A stretch of DNA of 64,000 bases, from NCBI GenBank assembly GCA_028671895.1, contig CM053794.1:22368501-22432500 (forward strand), in the 5' to 3' direction. Origin of the DNA: Oenanthe sinensis. Its lineage: Eukaryota; Streptophyta; Magnoliopsida; Apiales; Apiaceae. This document shows positions 33,901-46,900 of this stretch, one piece after another. A program made the translations under genes and the position numbers. Position 1 is the first letter of the stretch. The number at the start of each line of letters is the position of its first letter. The notes under the pieces were generated by a model. It was not told the DNA's origin, did not search any database, and was given only the letters and a program-made list of their open reading frames with translations.

Positions 33901-34081
33901 TCCATTTGCATGGATCAGGGTCAGTCCAGCCCAGTTGTGGTGATGGGTTCAGAGCCTTTTTGAGAGATAACATCACTTCAATGTCATTGGGTTGTGTTTG
34001 TGAGTTTGAAGTGAGGAAGAGTGAAGATGAACAAGTGAAGTAGATGAGAACCAGCAGCTTGAACCTTAGATGAAAAATCAT
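30928..34081 (-). CDS. TMK-type leucine-rich-repeat receptor-like kinase, 948 aa
   Basis: Two exons, 34081-31768 and 31460-30928, join with GT-AG and a phase-1 split codon inside the activation segment after LAPEYA. Domains: signal peptide (residues 1-27, hydrophobic LLVLIYFTC); LRR N-cap with WTDPDPCKWSHVVC; a block of leucine-rich repeats; a second cap WKGNDPCLSWVGITC with further repeats, the split ectodomain typical of TMK proteins; a Ser/Asn/Gly-rich juxtamembrane linker; a transmembrane helix at about 488-510; and a Ser/Thr kinase with GQGGFG near 598, HRDLKPSN near 720, DFGLV and GTFGYLAPEY. The catalytic residues are present, so it should be active. TMKs act at the plasma membrane in auxin-linked signalling and cell expansion; assigning that role here is inference. 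The length fits the family. Confidence 0.95.
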
Positions 34082-34112
34082 AGTGCTGTGTTTTCAGCAA
34101 GTGTGGGTGTCT

Positions 34113-34175
34113 CAGAGAGAGAGAGAGAGACCGGGAGAGAGAGAGAGATAAGAGAGAGAGAGAGAGAGAGAGAGA
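34113..34175. repeat. (GA)n microsatellite in the receptor kinase 5' leader
   Basis: An interrupted GA repeat lies 32-94 bp upstream of the kinase ATG. In the transcript it reads (CU)n, a pyrimidine-rich leader of a kind common in plant genes. Confidence 0.85.
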
Positions 34176-34290
34176 TGAGAGTTTGTGAACAGGGAAGGAG
34201 CAGAGGAGGGAGAGTTGGAGCTATACAGGATACAGCACATGGGTGCGGGATCCACGTATACACAAGACATGTATGTATATGTGTGAGTAT

Positions 34291-34298
34291 GTTATATA
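34291..34298 (-). promoter_or_regulatory. Candidate TATA box of the receptor kinase gene
   Basis: The minus strand reads TATATAAC about 210 bp upstream of the ATG. This would leave a leader of about 180 nt containing the (CU)n tract. Confidence 0.4.
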
Positions 34299-34724
34299 CT
34301 ACATTCATGGCTAATGTCAAGGATATTGTTTTAACTAATTAATTTACTAATTTTGTGAAAAATTGTTATTTGTCATTTTCTTAATTAATAGAGGTATAGT
34401 ACATATTTAATAATCAGAAGTGTTATTTATTTCCTGGAGGATAATATTTGGAATTTCCAATGGAATTCGATTAATGTGAACATGCGAAAGTATTAATGGA
34501 ATGATATTTTGAAAATTAATATATCATTATTTTCATAATGCAAATAATTTATTAAATCAAATATGGAAGTCGGCCCTGAGATTCACGCACCTCAGGCACT
34601 TCTGTTTTGGATAATTTTATCCTCTATACAGAGTTATATGACGTGAAGAACAATTAAAGTAGATATACATGCAATGTTATTTAAAATACATATTTTTTAC
34701 TATCACAAGAACTTATAAATACTA

Positions 34725-34984
34725 CTCTCTCCGTCTCTAAAAGTTTTTCCTGTTAATCATGTGTGCGTTTGTCAACACACACTTTTTAATCGTTAATATT
34801 TTTAATTTCGTATTAGTATTAAATATAAAAATTTTACTGTATTAAAGTACTCACAAATACGAATCAAACAAAATCACTCATGACTATATTTTGTCTTATA
34901 AATTATGTGTAAATTAATAGTCAATCGTTTACAATGAACAGTACAAAAAATCAAAACTGAAATTTTTTTTTATGACGGAGGGAG
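34725..34984. mobile_element. Stowaway-like MITE, 260 bp
   Basis: The ends CTCTCTCCGTC (34725) and GACGGAGGGAG (34974-34984) are imperfect inverted repeats of the Stowaway/mariner type. They are flanked by TA at 34723-34724 and 34985-34986. There is no coding capacity. 34321-34724 shows no other feature. Confidence 0.7.
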
Positions 34985-34986
34985 TA

Positions 34987-36051
34987 TAAATAATGGAAAA
35001 TATTAGAGTTTATGTGTGGATATAGTTTGTTTAGGAACATATGGGTTGTTGATTCGTTGTTGGGGACATGGGAAAGTGGCCAACTTGGAATCATTGGAAG
35101 TTTGGAACATGTCTTTTAGTTGCCAAGCTTAAGTCTTGCATGTGAAGGCTCTGACACCCCTATATACGCTGTTGTCCACAGGACAACAGGTGTATAGCAG
35201 ATGAGGTGGCGTAGCTTAACTAGGTTATGGTCCTCCTGCGGGGAATGATACATGTAAGGGGTCGTATTTCACACAAAAAAAGGTGTTAATATTAATAATC
35301 AAGCTAATCCATTTTTCTCTATTAATATATTAAATGAATGATTAGAATTAAAAGAGGAAAAAAAATATATGTTATATTATATAGCATATATATTTTATTT
35401 TTATCATTTCCGCCTGTAAATTGTCACGTTTCCGGTTTTTTAAAAAAAATATACGCTATATAATATAACATAATTGATTTCGAATTTTTTTTAAAGGCCC
35501 AATGTTTTGTTTAAATTTTTTTATATAATTACGAATATATAGCATATATAATTTTTGCTAGTATATATATATACACACACAGAGAGAGAGAGATAGAGAG
35601 TTTGGCTCAATGGGAACCTTTTATTTTAGGTAACTAAGTAACTCATTTCCAATCTTAGGATTAAGATAAAAACATGTGGTCGAGATCATATTTCACGTTC
35701 GTTCTATTATATAGCCTCACTCAAAAGATAGTGCCCCACTCTAATAATCAGTTATTCAGTTTGTTGGGCTAAACTCACGTGTTTATTTTATTAATATAAT
35801 GCCTTGAAATTTATTAATATATTTATCTTCTACTCATTAATAGATGCATATAGACTAGATTATAATATATTTTATTTAGTTTTTATAAAGTATAAACATA
35901 AATAATTTGATAGAATGAATATATTAAAAAAACTAACCTCATGCCTTAATAAAATATAAAATTTTATCTAATTTTAATAAATTAAATATAAGACCTTATG
36001 TTTTTTTATATATTTTACCAATTATTATTTATACAATTATCTATCATAAAA
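34987..36051. other. Intergenic, no gene recognised
   Basis: AT-rich sequence with a short GC-richer patch at 35150-35270 containing GTTGTCCACAGGACAAC, a local inverted repeat. No coding or TE signature that I can name. Confidence 0.4.
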
Positions 36052-36638
36052 TGTTAGGAAAAAAACACTAATGCTGTCAGAGAATATCATAACAGAGTTT
36101 ATGTTGCTGACGTCATCAGAGTTTAAGTAACTGTTGGACAAAGTTTACTCTATCAGAGAATACTCAATCAGAGTTTACTCTAACAGAGAATGTTCGATCA
36201 GAGAATACTCAATCAGAGTTACTCTAACAGAGAATGCTCTATCAGAGACTATCAACCAACATAGTTTATCATTAGAGTTTATTAAAGAAGGAAACAGACA
36301 AATCAGAATTTGATTTGGATAGTGAAGAAGGAACTCAAATACAATTCTATTACCTTATGGAATCTATCCCTATCATTATCTGTTTTATAATTGGATTTGT
36401 AACTGTGTCTTTATAAACACAGAAGTAGGTTAACATTATTGTAACAATAACACACAGAATTATCTTTCTCATAGCCTAGCAGCTCTTAAGAACATTGATT
36501 TTCTTGAGAGAGCTTTGTATCAGTTCATCAAAGTTAATATAAGACAATTTTTCTTTTATATACTTGTGTTCTTGATCGATTATTTGGTACTATTATATTC
36601 AACCCCCCTTCTATGATAGACTATTTATCTGGGCAACA
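36052..36638 (+). repeat. 5' LTR of element C
   Basis: TGTTAGG...CAACA. U3 repeats ATCAGAG and TCAGAGAATACTC-type motifs (about 36080-36250). A TATA-like TTTATAAA lies at 36410-36417, and TTCAACCCCCCTTCT near 36599-36613 is the conserved C-tract close to the 3' edge. Confidence 0.9.
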
Positions 36639-36640
36639 AT

Positions 36641-36654
36641 TGGTATCAGAGCAG
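36641..36654 (+). other. Primer binding site of element C
   Basis: TGGTATCAGAGCAG starts 2 nt after the 5' LTR. It is the initiator tRNA-Met type. Confidence 0.85.
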
Positions 36655-36686
36655 ACAGTTAATTACAACTAAGAGATCATAGAAAC

Positions 36687-38976
36687 ATGTATAGAAATAA
36701 GTATGAAAGCATCAGAATCCCAATCTTGAAAAAGACTGAATACCCTACATGGAGGGTAAAGATGATGATGTTCTTAGAAGCAACTGATCCTGATTATATA
36801 GACAGAATCATTGAAGGTCAGTACCTCCCAACCAAACTAGTGCCATCAACAATTGTGGAAAGCAGACAAGTTCCTGAATATTATACTCTGAAAGACAATA
36901 AAGAGTGGACTAATGAAGAAAAACAAGAAGTCCTGAAAGATGCAAATGTGAGGAATATATTGCATAATAGTCTTGACTCTGTGATGTCTAACAGAGTAAT
37001 TGCATGCAAAACTGCCAAAGAAATCTGGGATGCACTGGAGGTTCAATGCCAAGGAACCAAAGAGATAAAGAAGAATAAAATATATGTGCTAATTCAAGAA
37101 TATGAATACTTTGAGGCAAAACAGAATGCATCCATCACAGATATCTATGACAGATTTCTAACTCTGTTGAATAACTTGGCTTTGGTGGATAAGGTGTATG
37201 ACAATGAGGATTCAAACACCAAGTTTCTAAGGGTTCTTCCTGAAGAATGAGATCTACAAACATCTTTAATAAGAGGTAAGGCTGATTTGGATGAAATGTC
37301 TTTAGATGAAGTCTATGGAAGATTGAAGACTCATGACTTAGAATTACATCAAAGGAAGAATAGAAAAAGTAATAAAGCAAAATCTGTTGCCTTGAATGTT
37401 GAAACTAAAATTGAAGAACCAAAAGAGAAAGCTTTGAAAGTTTCAACAAGAAAAGGAAAGGTTGTAATGATCAAGGAAAGCAGTGAATCAGAGTCTGAGA
37501 CAAACTCTGATGACTCCACAGACTCTGACATGATGGAGATGGTTGATATAATTGTCAAGGGCTTCAAGAAGATGAAATATTGGAAGAACAGAAAGTAAGG
37601 GAACTTCCAGAAGAAGCATGAAGAATCAGAAAAGAAAAACAGATTCAGAAAAAGAGAAGATAGAGATGGAAAGTCAAAAACTCTTGACAAATAAAAGGTC
37701 AAGTGTTACAAGTGTAACAAGTGGGGCACTTTGCTACTGAGTGTAGAAGCAATGAATCTGGAAAAACACTCATCACATCAAAGAAAGATTGAATGGATTC
37801 CTCAGACTCTGAAGAGGAAACAAATTATGCACTCATGACAAACACTGATACACCCATCCTAAACTCTGATAAGGTACCAAACTCTATCTTTAACATTGAT
37901 ACTGAAAATATCTGTGAATTAAATTCTTTCCTTAGATCCTTGCATGTTAGTTTTAAATCACAGTCTATTGAGAATGAAAGATTAAAATCTGAGATACAAA
38001 CTCTGACTGCTAGGAATAACTTTCTTGAATCTGAAAATTCAAACATGTTTAGCACTAAGAAAGATTGTGAGAATGCTATACACATGCAAACTCAGTTAGA
38101 AAAATAAGTTGAATATTTAAAATCTGAGATAACTAAAGAAAATGAGACTTTCAGAATTTGGACAAACTATGGCAAGAAAGTCCAACAAATGCTTTCTAAT
38201 AAGAATTGGACATCTGCCCTAGGTTATGAATCTGATAAAGAGACATATTTTAAGACACACACAAAAGGGAAGTTGAGTGAACCTGTGAATTTTGTTAAAG
38301 CTAGTAATGAAAAGAAGAATACCTCTAGTGAATTCTCTAATAATAACAAAGGTAAAAAGAATAGTGTGTCAGAGAATAAATCAGTCAATATTGGATTACT
38401 CACTCAGAAGCAACTTAAAGAAAAGTTAAAGGCAGTCACAAATAAAAATACACTTAAAAAGGTGAAGAGAAATAGAAATAGAAAAGTAGGAATTACTAAG
38501 GAGAATAATTATAAGTATATCCCTGATGCTCCTAGAAAAACCTGTTTTACTTGTGGTAATTCAAATCACCTTGCTATTGGTTGCAAATAAAATAAAAAGA
38601 AGGAACATGAGAGACCTAATTCAGAGGCTAGAAAACAAACTAGATATAGACCACAAAATCCTTGTTTTCACTGTGATAGTTTATGTCATTCAATTTACAC
38701 ATGTAAAGAATATTATAGTTTTATTTCAACTATTATGAACTGTTGCCTCATTTGAACAAAACTCCTGTCTTTTCTAAACATGCTGTCAAGCAAAAATATG
38801 TGATAAAAACTGATAAAAGAAATATAAACTATGACAGTATAAACTCTGAAAATGCAAACTCTGATAATGCGAACTCTATTAACACAAACTTTGATAAAAA
38901 TACTTATGCTGCAAAAGTTAACAAGTTTTAAAAGAAAGGACCCAAACTTGTTTGGGTCCCCAAATCTACTAATTAA
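36687..38976 (+). pseudogene. Copia element C gag, broken
   Basis: The ATG at 36687 opens a gag with the IPILKKTEYPTWRVKMMMF pattern and a UBN2-like capsid region. The frame is cut by TGA near 37248 and later by several stops and frame changes (about 37597, 37694, 38105, 38588). The first zinc knuckle (near 37700-37745) is frameshifted. A second one, CFTCGNSNHLAIGC, survives at about 38540-38590. It ends in KLVWVPKST-type sequence at the TAA 38974-38976, equivalent to the gag end of element A. Repeated AACTCTGA units encode N-S-D/T-S-D runs near 37500 and 38840. Confidence 0.85.
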
Positions 38977-40489
38977 TTTGAATTAAATAATAGCAAGGAA
39001 ATATAAAAAAAATCCTAGTAATTGATAGTGGATGTTCTGAAAATATAACTAGAAATAAATATCTGCTTTTAGAGTTTGAGGAAAAGGCTGGCCCAACAGT
39101 ATCTTATAAAGATGGAAATATAAGAAGAACACTGGGATATGACAATATTGTGATTGGAAATATCATCATTGAAGATGGAGCTCTGGTTGAAGGACTCAAG
39201 CATAATCTATTAAGTGTGAGTCAAATGACAGACATATGTTATTTTGTGGAATTTCATGGAACTCATTATGAAGTAAAAAGCAAAAAGGATGGCAAAGTGG
39301 TTCTCATTGGTCACAAACATAATAACTTATTTGAAGCTAGCTTGGAGGCAAACTCTGATGGTTCCTTAACTTGTTTACTAGGAAATGCATCATCTTTAGA
39401 AAGCTGGAATTGGCACAAAAACTGTCACTTGAACTTTGGAAACATAAATGAATTGGTGAAAAAGGATCTAGTTAGAGGTCTTCCAAAAGTTTAATTTCAT
39501 CCGGATGACCTGTGTGACTCATGTCAAAAGGCCAAACAAAAGAAGACATCTTTCAAGAGCAGAACTGAAAATTCTATTGATCAACTTTTTCATCTATTAC
39601 ATCTTGATTTATTTGGTCCTGTCAACATTATGTCCATTGGAAAGAAGAAATATACTCTGGTGATAGTGGATGATTACACAAGATTTACATGGGTGTACTT
39701 TTTACATAAAAAGGATGAAACAAATGAGATAATTTTTGATCATATTGCTATGATTGAAAATGGATCACCACACAAGGTTACGAATTTAAGGAGTGACAAT
39801 GGAAAAGAGTTTAAGAATTCTATAATGGAAGAGTTCTGCTCAACAAATGGAATCATTCAATAATTTTCAGCACCTAGAACACCTCAACAAAATGGTGTAG
39901 TTGAGAGAAAGAACATAACTCTAATTGAAGCCGCCAGAACTATGTTAGAAAGAGCAAAACTACCTACTTACTTTTGGGCAGAAGCTGTGAATACTGCATG
40001 CATTACTTAAAATTACACGTTGATAAATAAATATGGAATGACTCCATATGAAACAATGAAGGGAAGGAAGCTAAATGTGAAGTACTTTCACATATTTGGA
40101 AGCAAGTGTTTTATTCTCAAAACACATCCTGAACAATTGAAGAAGTTTGAACTCAAAACAGATGAAAGAATTTTTATTGGATACACAACAACTTCTAAAC
40201 CTTTTCAAGGGCATTCAAAGTGTTTAATCTAAGGACCATGGCAGTCATGGAATCTATTAATGTCTCTTTTGATTAAGGAAAAATAACAGGGTTACATGAT
40301 GAAGATGCTCAAGAATCTCTAAGTTTTGAAAATAAATTGCAGAACACAAACTATGATGTTCCTTAAACTCTAATTCAAACATAATTGAAACAGAAATTAA
40401 AGATTCTGCACATGTTGAGGGGGAGCAACATCAATCACTTACTGAAATTGAAGAACCAATCTCAATTATTGAAATATTAGAGTCTAACC

Positions 40490-40615
40490 AAACTCTAACA
40501 AATACAAACTCTGAAACCCTAAACTCTGATCAATCAAACTCTGAAACCACAAATACTGATCACTCAAACTCTGATCATTCAAACTCTGAGACATCAAATA
40601 CTGATGGAAGCACAA
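40490..40615 (+). repeat. AACTCTGAT repeat inside pol of element C
   Basis: About nine units of AAACTCTGA(T/A) or AAATACTGAT lie in 126 bp between the integrase and RT domains, encoding N-S-D/N-S-E/N-T-D runs. The unit is the reverse complement of the LTR motif ATCAGAGTTT. Confidence 0.8.
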
Positions 40616-42300
40616 CTTCAGGGGGAGGATCAGCGTTTACTGAGGAATCATACTATGAAGGCACAAATCATGGGGGAACATCTAGTTCAAGAAATTTTCT
40701 ACATCCAAGAAAATGGACCAAAGATCACACACCTGATTTGATTATTAGTGATCTAGAAAGTGGAGTGCATACAAGGAAAGCTACTCAAAATGAATGTCTA
40801 TTTCATAGTTTTCTTTCTCAAATAGAACCAAAGAAGGTTAAAGATGCTTTGAAGGATGCGGATTGGGTTACTGCAATGCAGGAAGAACTAAATGAGTTTG
40901 AAAGAAATGAGGTTTGGACCCTTGTTCTAAGGCCAAAGAATAGATCAATTATTGGCACAAAGTGGGTGTTCAGAAACAAGACAGGCTTTGATGGAATTAT
41001 AACAAGGAATAAAGAAAGACTAGTTACCAAAGGCTACCCAACATAAAGGTATTGATTATGATGAAACCTTTACACCAGTAGCTAGACTTGAAGCAATCAA
41101 AATCTTTCTTGCTTATGCTGCACACAAGAAATTCAAGGTCTACCAGATGGATGTTAAAAGTGTATTTTTGAATGGAAAACTTGAAGAAGAGGTATATGTT
41201 GAACAACCACCTGGCTTTGTCAATCCAAAATATCCAAATCGTGTCTACAGATTAGATAAAGCTTTATATGGACTCAAACAAGCACCAAGAGCTTGGTATG
41301 AAACTCTGGCTCAATTTCTACTTGAAAGTGGCTTCACAAGAGGTATAATTGATAAAACCCTATTTTACAGAACTCAAGGCAAAGATTTATTATTGGTTCA
41401 AATATAAGTTGATGATATTATATTTGGTTCCACTAATAAGAAACTCTGTAAAATATTTTCAAAGCTAATGCAGTCTAGGTATCAAATGAGCATGATGGGA
41501 GAAATGAGTTATTTTCTAGGGTTACAAGTAAAATAGACTGATGAAGGCATTTTCATAAATCAGTTCAAATACACAAAGAATCTACTCATAAAGTTTCAAA
41601 TGCAAGACTCTACATCTGCTACAACTCCAATGGCTACTGCAACCAAGATTGATCAAGACACTAGTGAACCTGTAGACTTTACAACATACAGAGGAATGAT
41701 TGGATCACTTCTCTATTTGACTGCTAGTAGACCAGATATCATGCTTGCATCCTGTTTATGTGCTAGATTTCAGGCAAATCCAAGGGAACCTCATTTGATT
41801 GTTGTTAAAAGAATTTTTAGATATCTTAAGGGCACCATCAATCTTGGCTTATGGTATCCTAGAGAGTCTGAATTTAAATTAATAGGCTATTCAGATGCTG
41901 ACTTTACAGGATGTAAAATTGATAGGAAAAGCACAAGTGGCAGTTGTTAATTTCTAGGTGGAAGAATTGTCTCATGATTCAGTAAGAAACAAAAATCTAT
42001 CTCAACATCGACAGTAGAGGCTGAATATATAGCTGCAGAAAGCTGCTGTGCTAAAATCTTATGGATAAAAAATCAACTGTTAGACTATGGTTTGAACTTT
42101 TAAATTTTTTTTATTTATTATGATAATCAAAGTGCTATTGCAATGACAGGAAATCCAGTTCAACATTCTCTAACAAAGTACATCAGTATCATATATCACT
42201 TTATAAGGGAACATGTCATGGAAGTAACAATTGAAATGCATTGTGTTCCCATAGATCAATAATTAGCAGACATATTCACCAAGCCTCTGTATAAAACAAT

Positions 42301-43669
42301 TGTTAGGTCCAAATGATTGTAGAAGGGGGGGGGGGTTGAATACAATCTTTAATAAATATTAAAATCTGTTTCGGATAATTTTTGATTAACCAATTTAAAT
42401 TATTATCACGAAATAATAATCAAAGAAACACAGTTCAAGTAAAATACTTATATTAAACTTGAGGTGGGTTACAAGATTTAAATCAGATAAATATTCACTA
42501 ATTTAGCTCTTAAAATTCTAGAGAGATTTGACATTAACTGCTCTTGAATTTTTGTTTAAGCCGAATAGAATGTTAATAGAAGTGAAGTAGAATGCTGCTG
42601 ATCAATCTTGTATTTATAGGCAAATTCAGGCTTGGGAGACTTTTTCCACTCGGGGAGACTTTTTTTTTGTCCGGGGAGACTTTTTCTGGTCGGGGAGACT
42701 TTCTTCTCGGGAGACTTTTCTGGCTCGGGGAGACTTTCCAGCACTTGGGAGACTTTTAAATCATTGAGAGACATTTAATAAACTCGGGGAGACTTTTGAA
42801 TAATTCTCGGAGAGACTTTTCAAAAGTCTTCCCGAGAAGTACTTCTGCCGACTTCTTTTGTTTACTTCAAATGTATATGTACATATCTACTGTCTTCTGT
42901 CTCCTTTTCTTTTCTTTCTTTTTTTTGTTTTGATTCATTTTAATTTAAATTCTATTTGTTTTATTATATATCTTATACATTAAATTAATTCTTTTTGAAT
43001 TAATCTAAGTAAATAGGATACATAATAAATTATCTTTTTGATAATAGAATTAAATTAAAGTCTTCTTCATTCTAAAATAATTCTTAATTAATTAATTTCT
43101 TAATTAATTTAAGGAATAAATTAATTCTGATTGAATTAATTTACCAATTAAATTAACTAAATAATTTAATCAATTAATAGAGAATTAAATTAAAGCCTTG
43201 ACTCCACAGCTCTTGATGATATAATCTTAAATCTTCTGTCTTCACACCAATGTTTGTAGCTGACCATTTCTTCTGTAATAAAGAATCTTCTCTGTATTTT
43301 GTCAACACTCCGTGTACTGTCTGGTTCACGAGTGATTCACAACAAATAATATTCTTCACTTGACTTTTATAATGGTTCACTTCTGCTCCTTCTGACTTGA
43401 CTATATTTGTTGTCACACAAAATTGAAATCTTCTGACACTGTAGCTTCTTCAAACTTAAATACTCCACTGAGGCATGATCAATTAAATTGAACTTCTTTC
43501 AATGTAGTACTGCTTCAAGTCTGTAGATTGACTTTGATCTTCTTTTTCTTGTCAGATAATACCTACTGAAGATTCCTGTGACAGATAATATATTTACTTA
43601 CAAATTATCTATGTTTGAGTTGAGTTGCCATCTCTCTAAACAAATAGGCTTCTAAACATATGCCTTTCA
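42301..43669 (-). repeat. 3' LTR of element B (1369 bp)
   Basis: It begins TGTTAGGTCC and ends TGCCTTTCA (plus-strand view), and matches 54451-55821 apart from the G run at about 42325-42335. A clear TATA box, CCTATAAATA in element sense, lies at 42620-42611. Confidence 0.95.
42611..42835 (-). promoter_or_regulatory. GGGGAGACTTT motif array and TATA box in LTR B
   Basis: About ten copies of (C)GGGGAGACTTT or GGGAGACTTT lie in 42630-42830. They stand immediately upstream, in element sense, of the TATA box CCTATAAATA (42620-42611). The last unit is paired with the inverted AAAAGTCTTCCCGAG. The other LTR has the same block at about 54763-54987. Confidence 0.75.
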
Positions 43670-43684
43670 ATCTCCCCATATTTG
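43670..43684 (-). other. Polypurine tract of element B
   Basis: Element sense CAAATATGGGGAGAT directly precedes the 3' LTR. Confidence 0.8.
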
Positions 43685-43917
43685 TTTGTTAAACAATAAC
43701 AAGCAAATCACTAGAGGATAACTCAACTAACAAACAAGAAAAAGATATAACAATAAAACTTGTAAATAAACAAACTTAGTTCTGGTTTATATTAAATATT
43801 TCCAGATTTAAACATTAATGATAAATACAAGATAGTTGTTCCTCTAGACTGAACAAATAGTACAGATTTCTATCTTGATCTATCCTAGTTCTAGTAACAA
43901 AAGATGTTAACATTTCT

Positions 43918-46900
43918 TCAATTCTGATCATCTTGAGACTGTATTTCACCTTCTTCTGCTTCTTCAACACCAACAATAGGTGTGCGTGGTTCTGGTTCAG
44001 GTACTGTCTGAGAGCTTCCAGAAACCCCATACGCCTTGTTTTGTTCTGATATAGAAAGTCTATACAAAACTTTATTATCAAGAGGATCATGTGGAATTGA
44101 AGTTGGTTGCTTGAACTCTTCTAGTCCTTTCCATTGCTTGTAAAAATCAATATCTTTAGACATACAGTAGTCTTGGATATAATCAGCAGCAACTGATTTA
44201 GCTTGACTTTGAAATCCTTCAGACCGTAGCATTTTCTCTACGTCTATTAAGTAGTTCAAAGGATATCCAGTCATAGACTCTGAATTGAGACGAATTATTT
44301 GATATCGATTATTTTTCACAAACCTTACTTCATAAGGTTCAGGTATGATTTCTGGACTCCTTAGAGTAGCAAAGTCTCGAATGTGATCTCGGAGTATTTC
44401 ATTCATCTCTGAACTTCTTTTTACTTTACACAGCATAACCCATAACTCAGAGGGTGTTCTTGTTCTGAAGAAGTCCAACGAAACTTTGTAGAAACCATAA
44501 TTATCAAGATGAATTATGATATGCCAGCCATCTATATTTACTTCAACTGTGATATACCTGACCTCTAGCTTTAATGCAGCCATGTAAAGATCTACAGTTG
44601 TATTGGCAGTGAATAGTTCACCTATCATGCCGGATACCTCTCTGTCTTGATATGTGCCAATCTGAGGTTGATCCATGATCATTCTAGCTTGATCCCATTT
44701 TGGTCCAAACTTTCTTTTAATGTCTTCCCTCTTGGCAGTGATTGCAGCATCCCATAGCTTTTGCTTTTGTGCAGCTGCTTCCTTGTTCTCCTTGGATTTA
44801 ACTTGTAGGAGAGCCTTAAGCTTATCAAGCTTGTCTTTTCTTGCTTGAGCTTCATTTTGCATTTCAAGAATCCTTGCATCTAACTCAAAGTTTTTCTCTA
44901 TGGATTCTTCTTGAAATCTTCTAAGTTCTTCATCTAGCTCAGCATTTCTTTCTGTTTCATCAGAGAAAAGAAATTCTCTGTCAAACTCACCTGATTCAGC
45001 ATCACCAAAATTTGATTTTCCAGGAGTTTGTTGTTCTGGTTCAAAGAAAGAAAAATCTTGTTCTGCTGCATAGTAAGATTGATCTGACTTGTATTGATCT
45101 GTAGCAGCTTCTTGTACTGTGTCATGCATTTTCCCTTTTCCTTTGACTGGAGCTTTTTCTTGTACCTTCTCCCCCTTAGTTGAGGGATCCTTGACTGACG
45201 TCCCTTCAAAGAATTGTTGTTGTTCTGGGATGGGTCTAGTTCCAGACTTTACCATGTTGTAGACATGCCTCAAACCTTCATTCAGCTGATCTATGCCTCT
45301 TTCAATCATTGCAAATCTCGAGGAATTAAGAGCATTGTACTGATGATAATCATTTTCTAGAACATCGATACGATTTGAGATCTTATTTATCTCTGTGAGA
45401 TTATCAGCAATTTGAATTTGATTCTGTCTTAAGTCCTTGATATCAGCTGCTATAACACCTTGCGTTTGATTCACATCATTTGTTTTGAGAAGCACAGTTG
45501 CCTTTACTTCTTCAAGATCCTTTCTAATAAGAGAAAACTGATTTGTAACTGGATCTGAAGAATTTTGAGCATTTACTTGAGCTCGAAGTTGTGCATTTTC
45601 TGCTTTCAGTGCATCCATCTGTTGTTGAAAGGACAGTAACATATTTTGCATCTCACTTTCTGTGCCTGTGTGTGCACTCATTTTTCCTATTTGTAAGAGT
45701 GTTTCACTCACCTCACGTGTAGGTGTATCACACAGTGTTTGCCTTTCTTCGCTCGTGTTTAACTCAAAATCCGAGCCTTCTGATGTACCTGCAGTATAGA
45801 TCACCAAAGCCCCTGCATGAGAGGTCACTGGTGGTGCAATGGAACTTTGCAAGTTCCAATCCTCAATAAAGTCTTGCGTTTCTTTTGGAATAGAAAACTG
45901 AGTTGCCTCAGGGTAAGACTCAAAGAGTTGCTGATCATCTTGAGATGATGAGTAGATCTTTTCAGATTCCGGATATGATCCATCCGGGGAGGTAGGCAAG
46001 GATCTAGGAATCAGCGAGAGATCCAAGTTTCCCCCTAAAGCCTGTGAAGGCACTTGATGTTGTGAAGCATCATGTTCTACCATTACTAGGGTAGATGAAG
46101 TACCAAGCATTTGCTTCTTCTGTGGAGCAGGAATCAAGTCTTCTTCACTCCCTAACTTTGTATGTTTTCTCTTCTGTGTTTGGGAGAGAGATTGTGATGA
46201 CGAAGTAGTAGTGTATGGATCTAAGACCTGTGTCAGAGACTGTTGGATTTCAGACTCATGATCTATCCTAATAGCCACTGGGGGCTTAACACTGATATAA
46301 TTTAAGTCAAGATTTAAGTCAAAATGCACAATAGAAGAATTCCTTACCTGAGTACTTACTGGAGCAGAGGCAATTTGTTCTGCTTGAGCATGATGTTCTT
46401 CAAGTTGTTCAACTTGTTCATCTTCATCTTCACTTGGAGGAGCAGGAATCATTTGTAGAGGTCCTGCATCAAACACTGGTGCTGGTGCTTGATTTTGTTG
46501 TTGATGAATGAATTGAGCCATGTATGGTGTATAAATTACAGGAACACCTGGTAGTTTGTTTGCCTTCGACAACCTTGTAAAAAGATTTCTTTGTGTGGAA
46601 AGCGATCTTACTATAGGTGAATTGTTAAATAACACTTTGTGTTCATTAGTTAGCTTGTCATTCAAAAACAAAGTCAGAAATCTTGGATAGTAGCAATGAA
46701 CTGTATGATCTTCTGTAAGACTTCTGCTTGAAAAAGTACCCATTTTCCTGATTATCTCTTTCAAAATTAATTTCCCAAAATTTATTCTCCGGTTATGTGT
46801 CACAGCAAATCCTATGTTTTGTAAAAGCAGAGGAATGTTGTGAAAACTATTCTTCAGACATGGAGAAAATACCTTGGCCAGTGTATCAAAGATGTAGTCC

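Noticed and set aside
34070..34342. Open frames on both strands over the GA repeat
   Set aside because: They are Arg-Glu or Ser-Leu runs from the (GA)n microsatellite in the receptor kinase leader.
42556..42774. Open frames in the LTRs of element B (72 and 80 codons)
   Set aside because: They are translations of the GGGGAGACTTT array or AT-rich LTR, duplicated because LTRs are duplicated.
42630..42830. Regular short repeats resembling a CRISPR array
   Set aside because: The spacing is irregular, the repeat unit is about 11-14 bp, the context is a plant retrotransposon LTR, and there are no cas genes.
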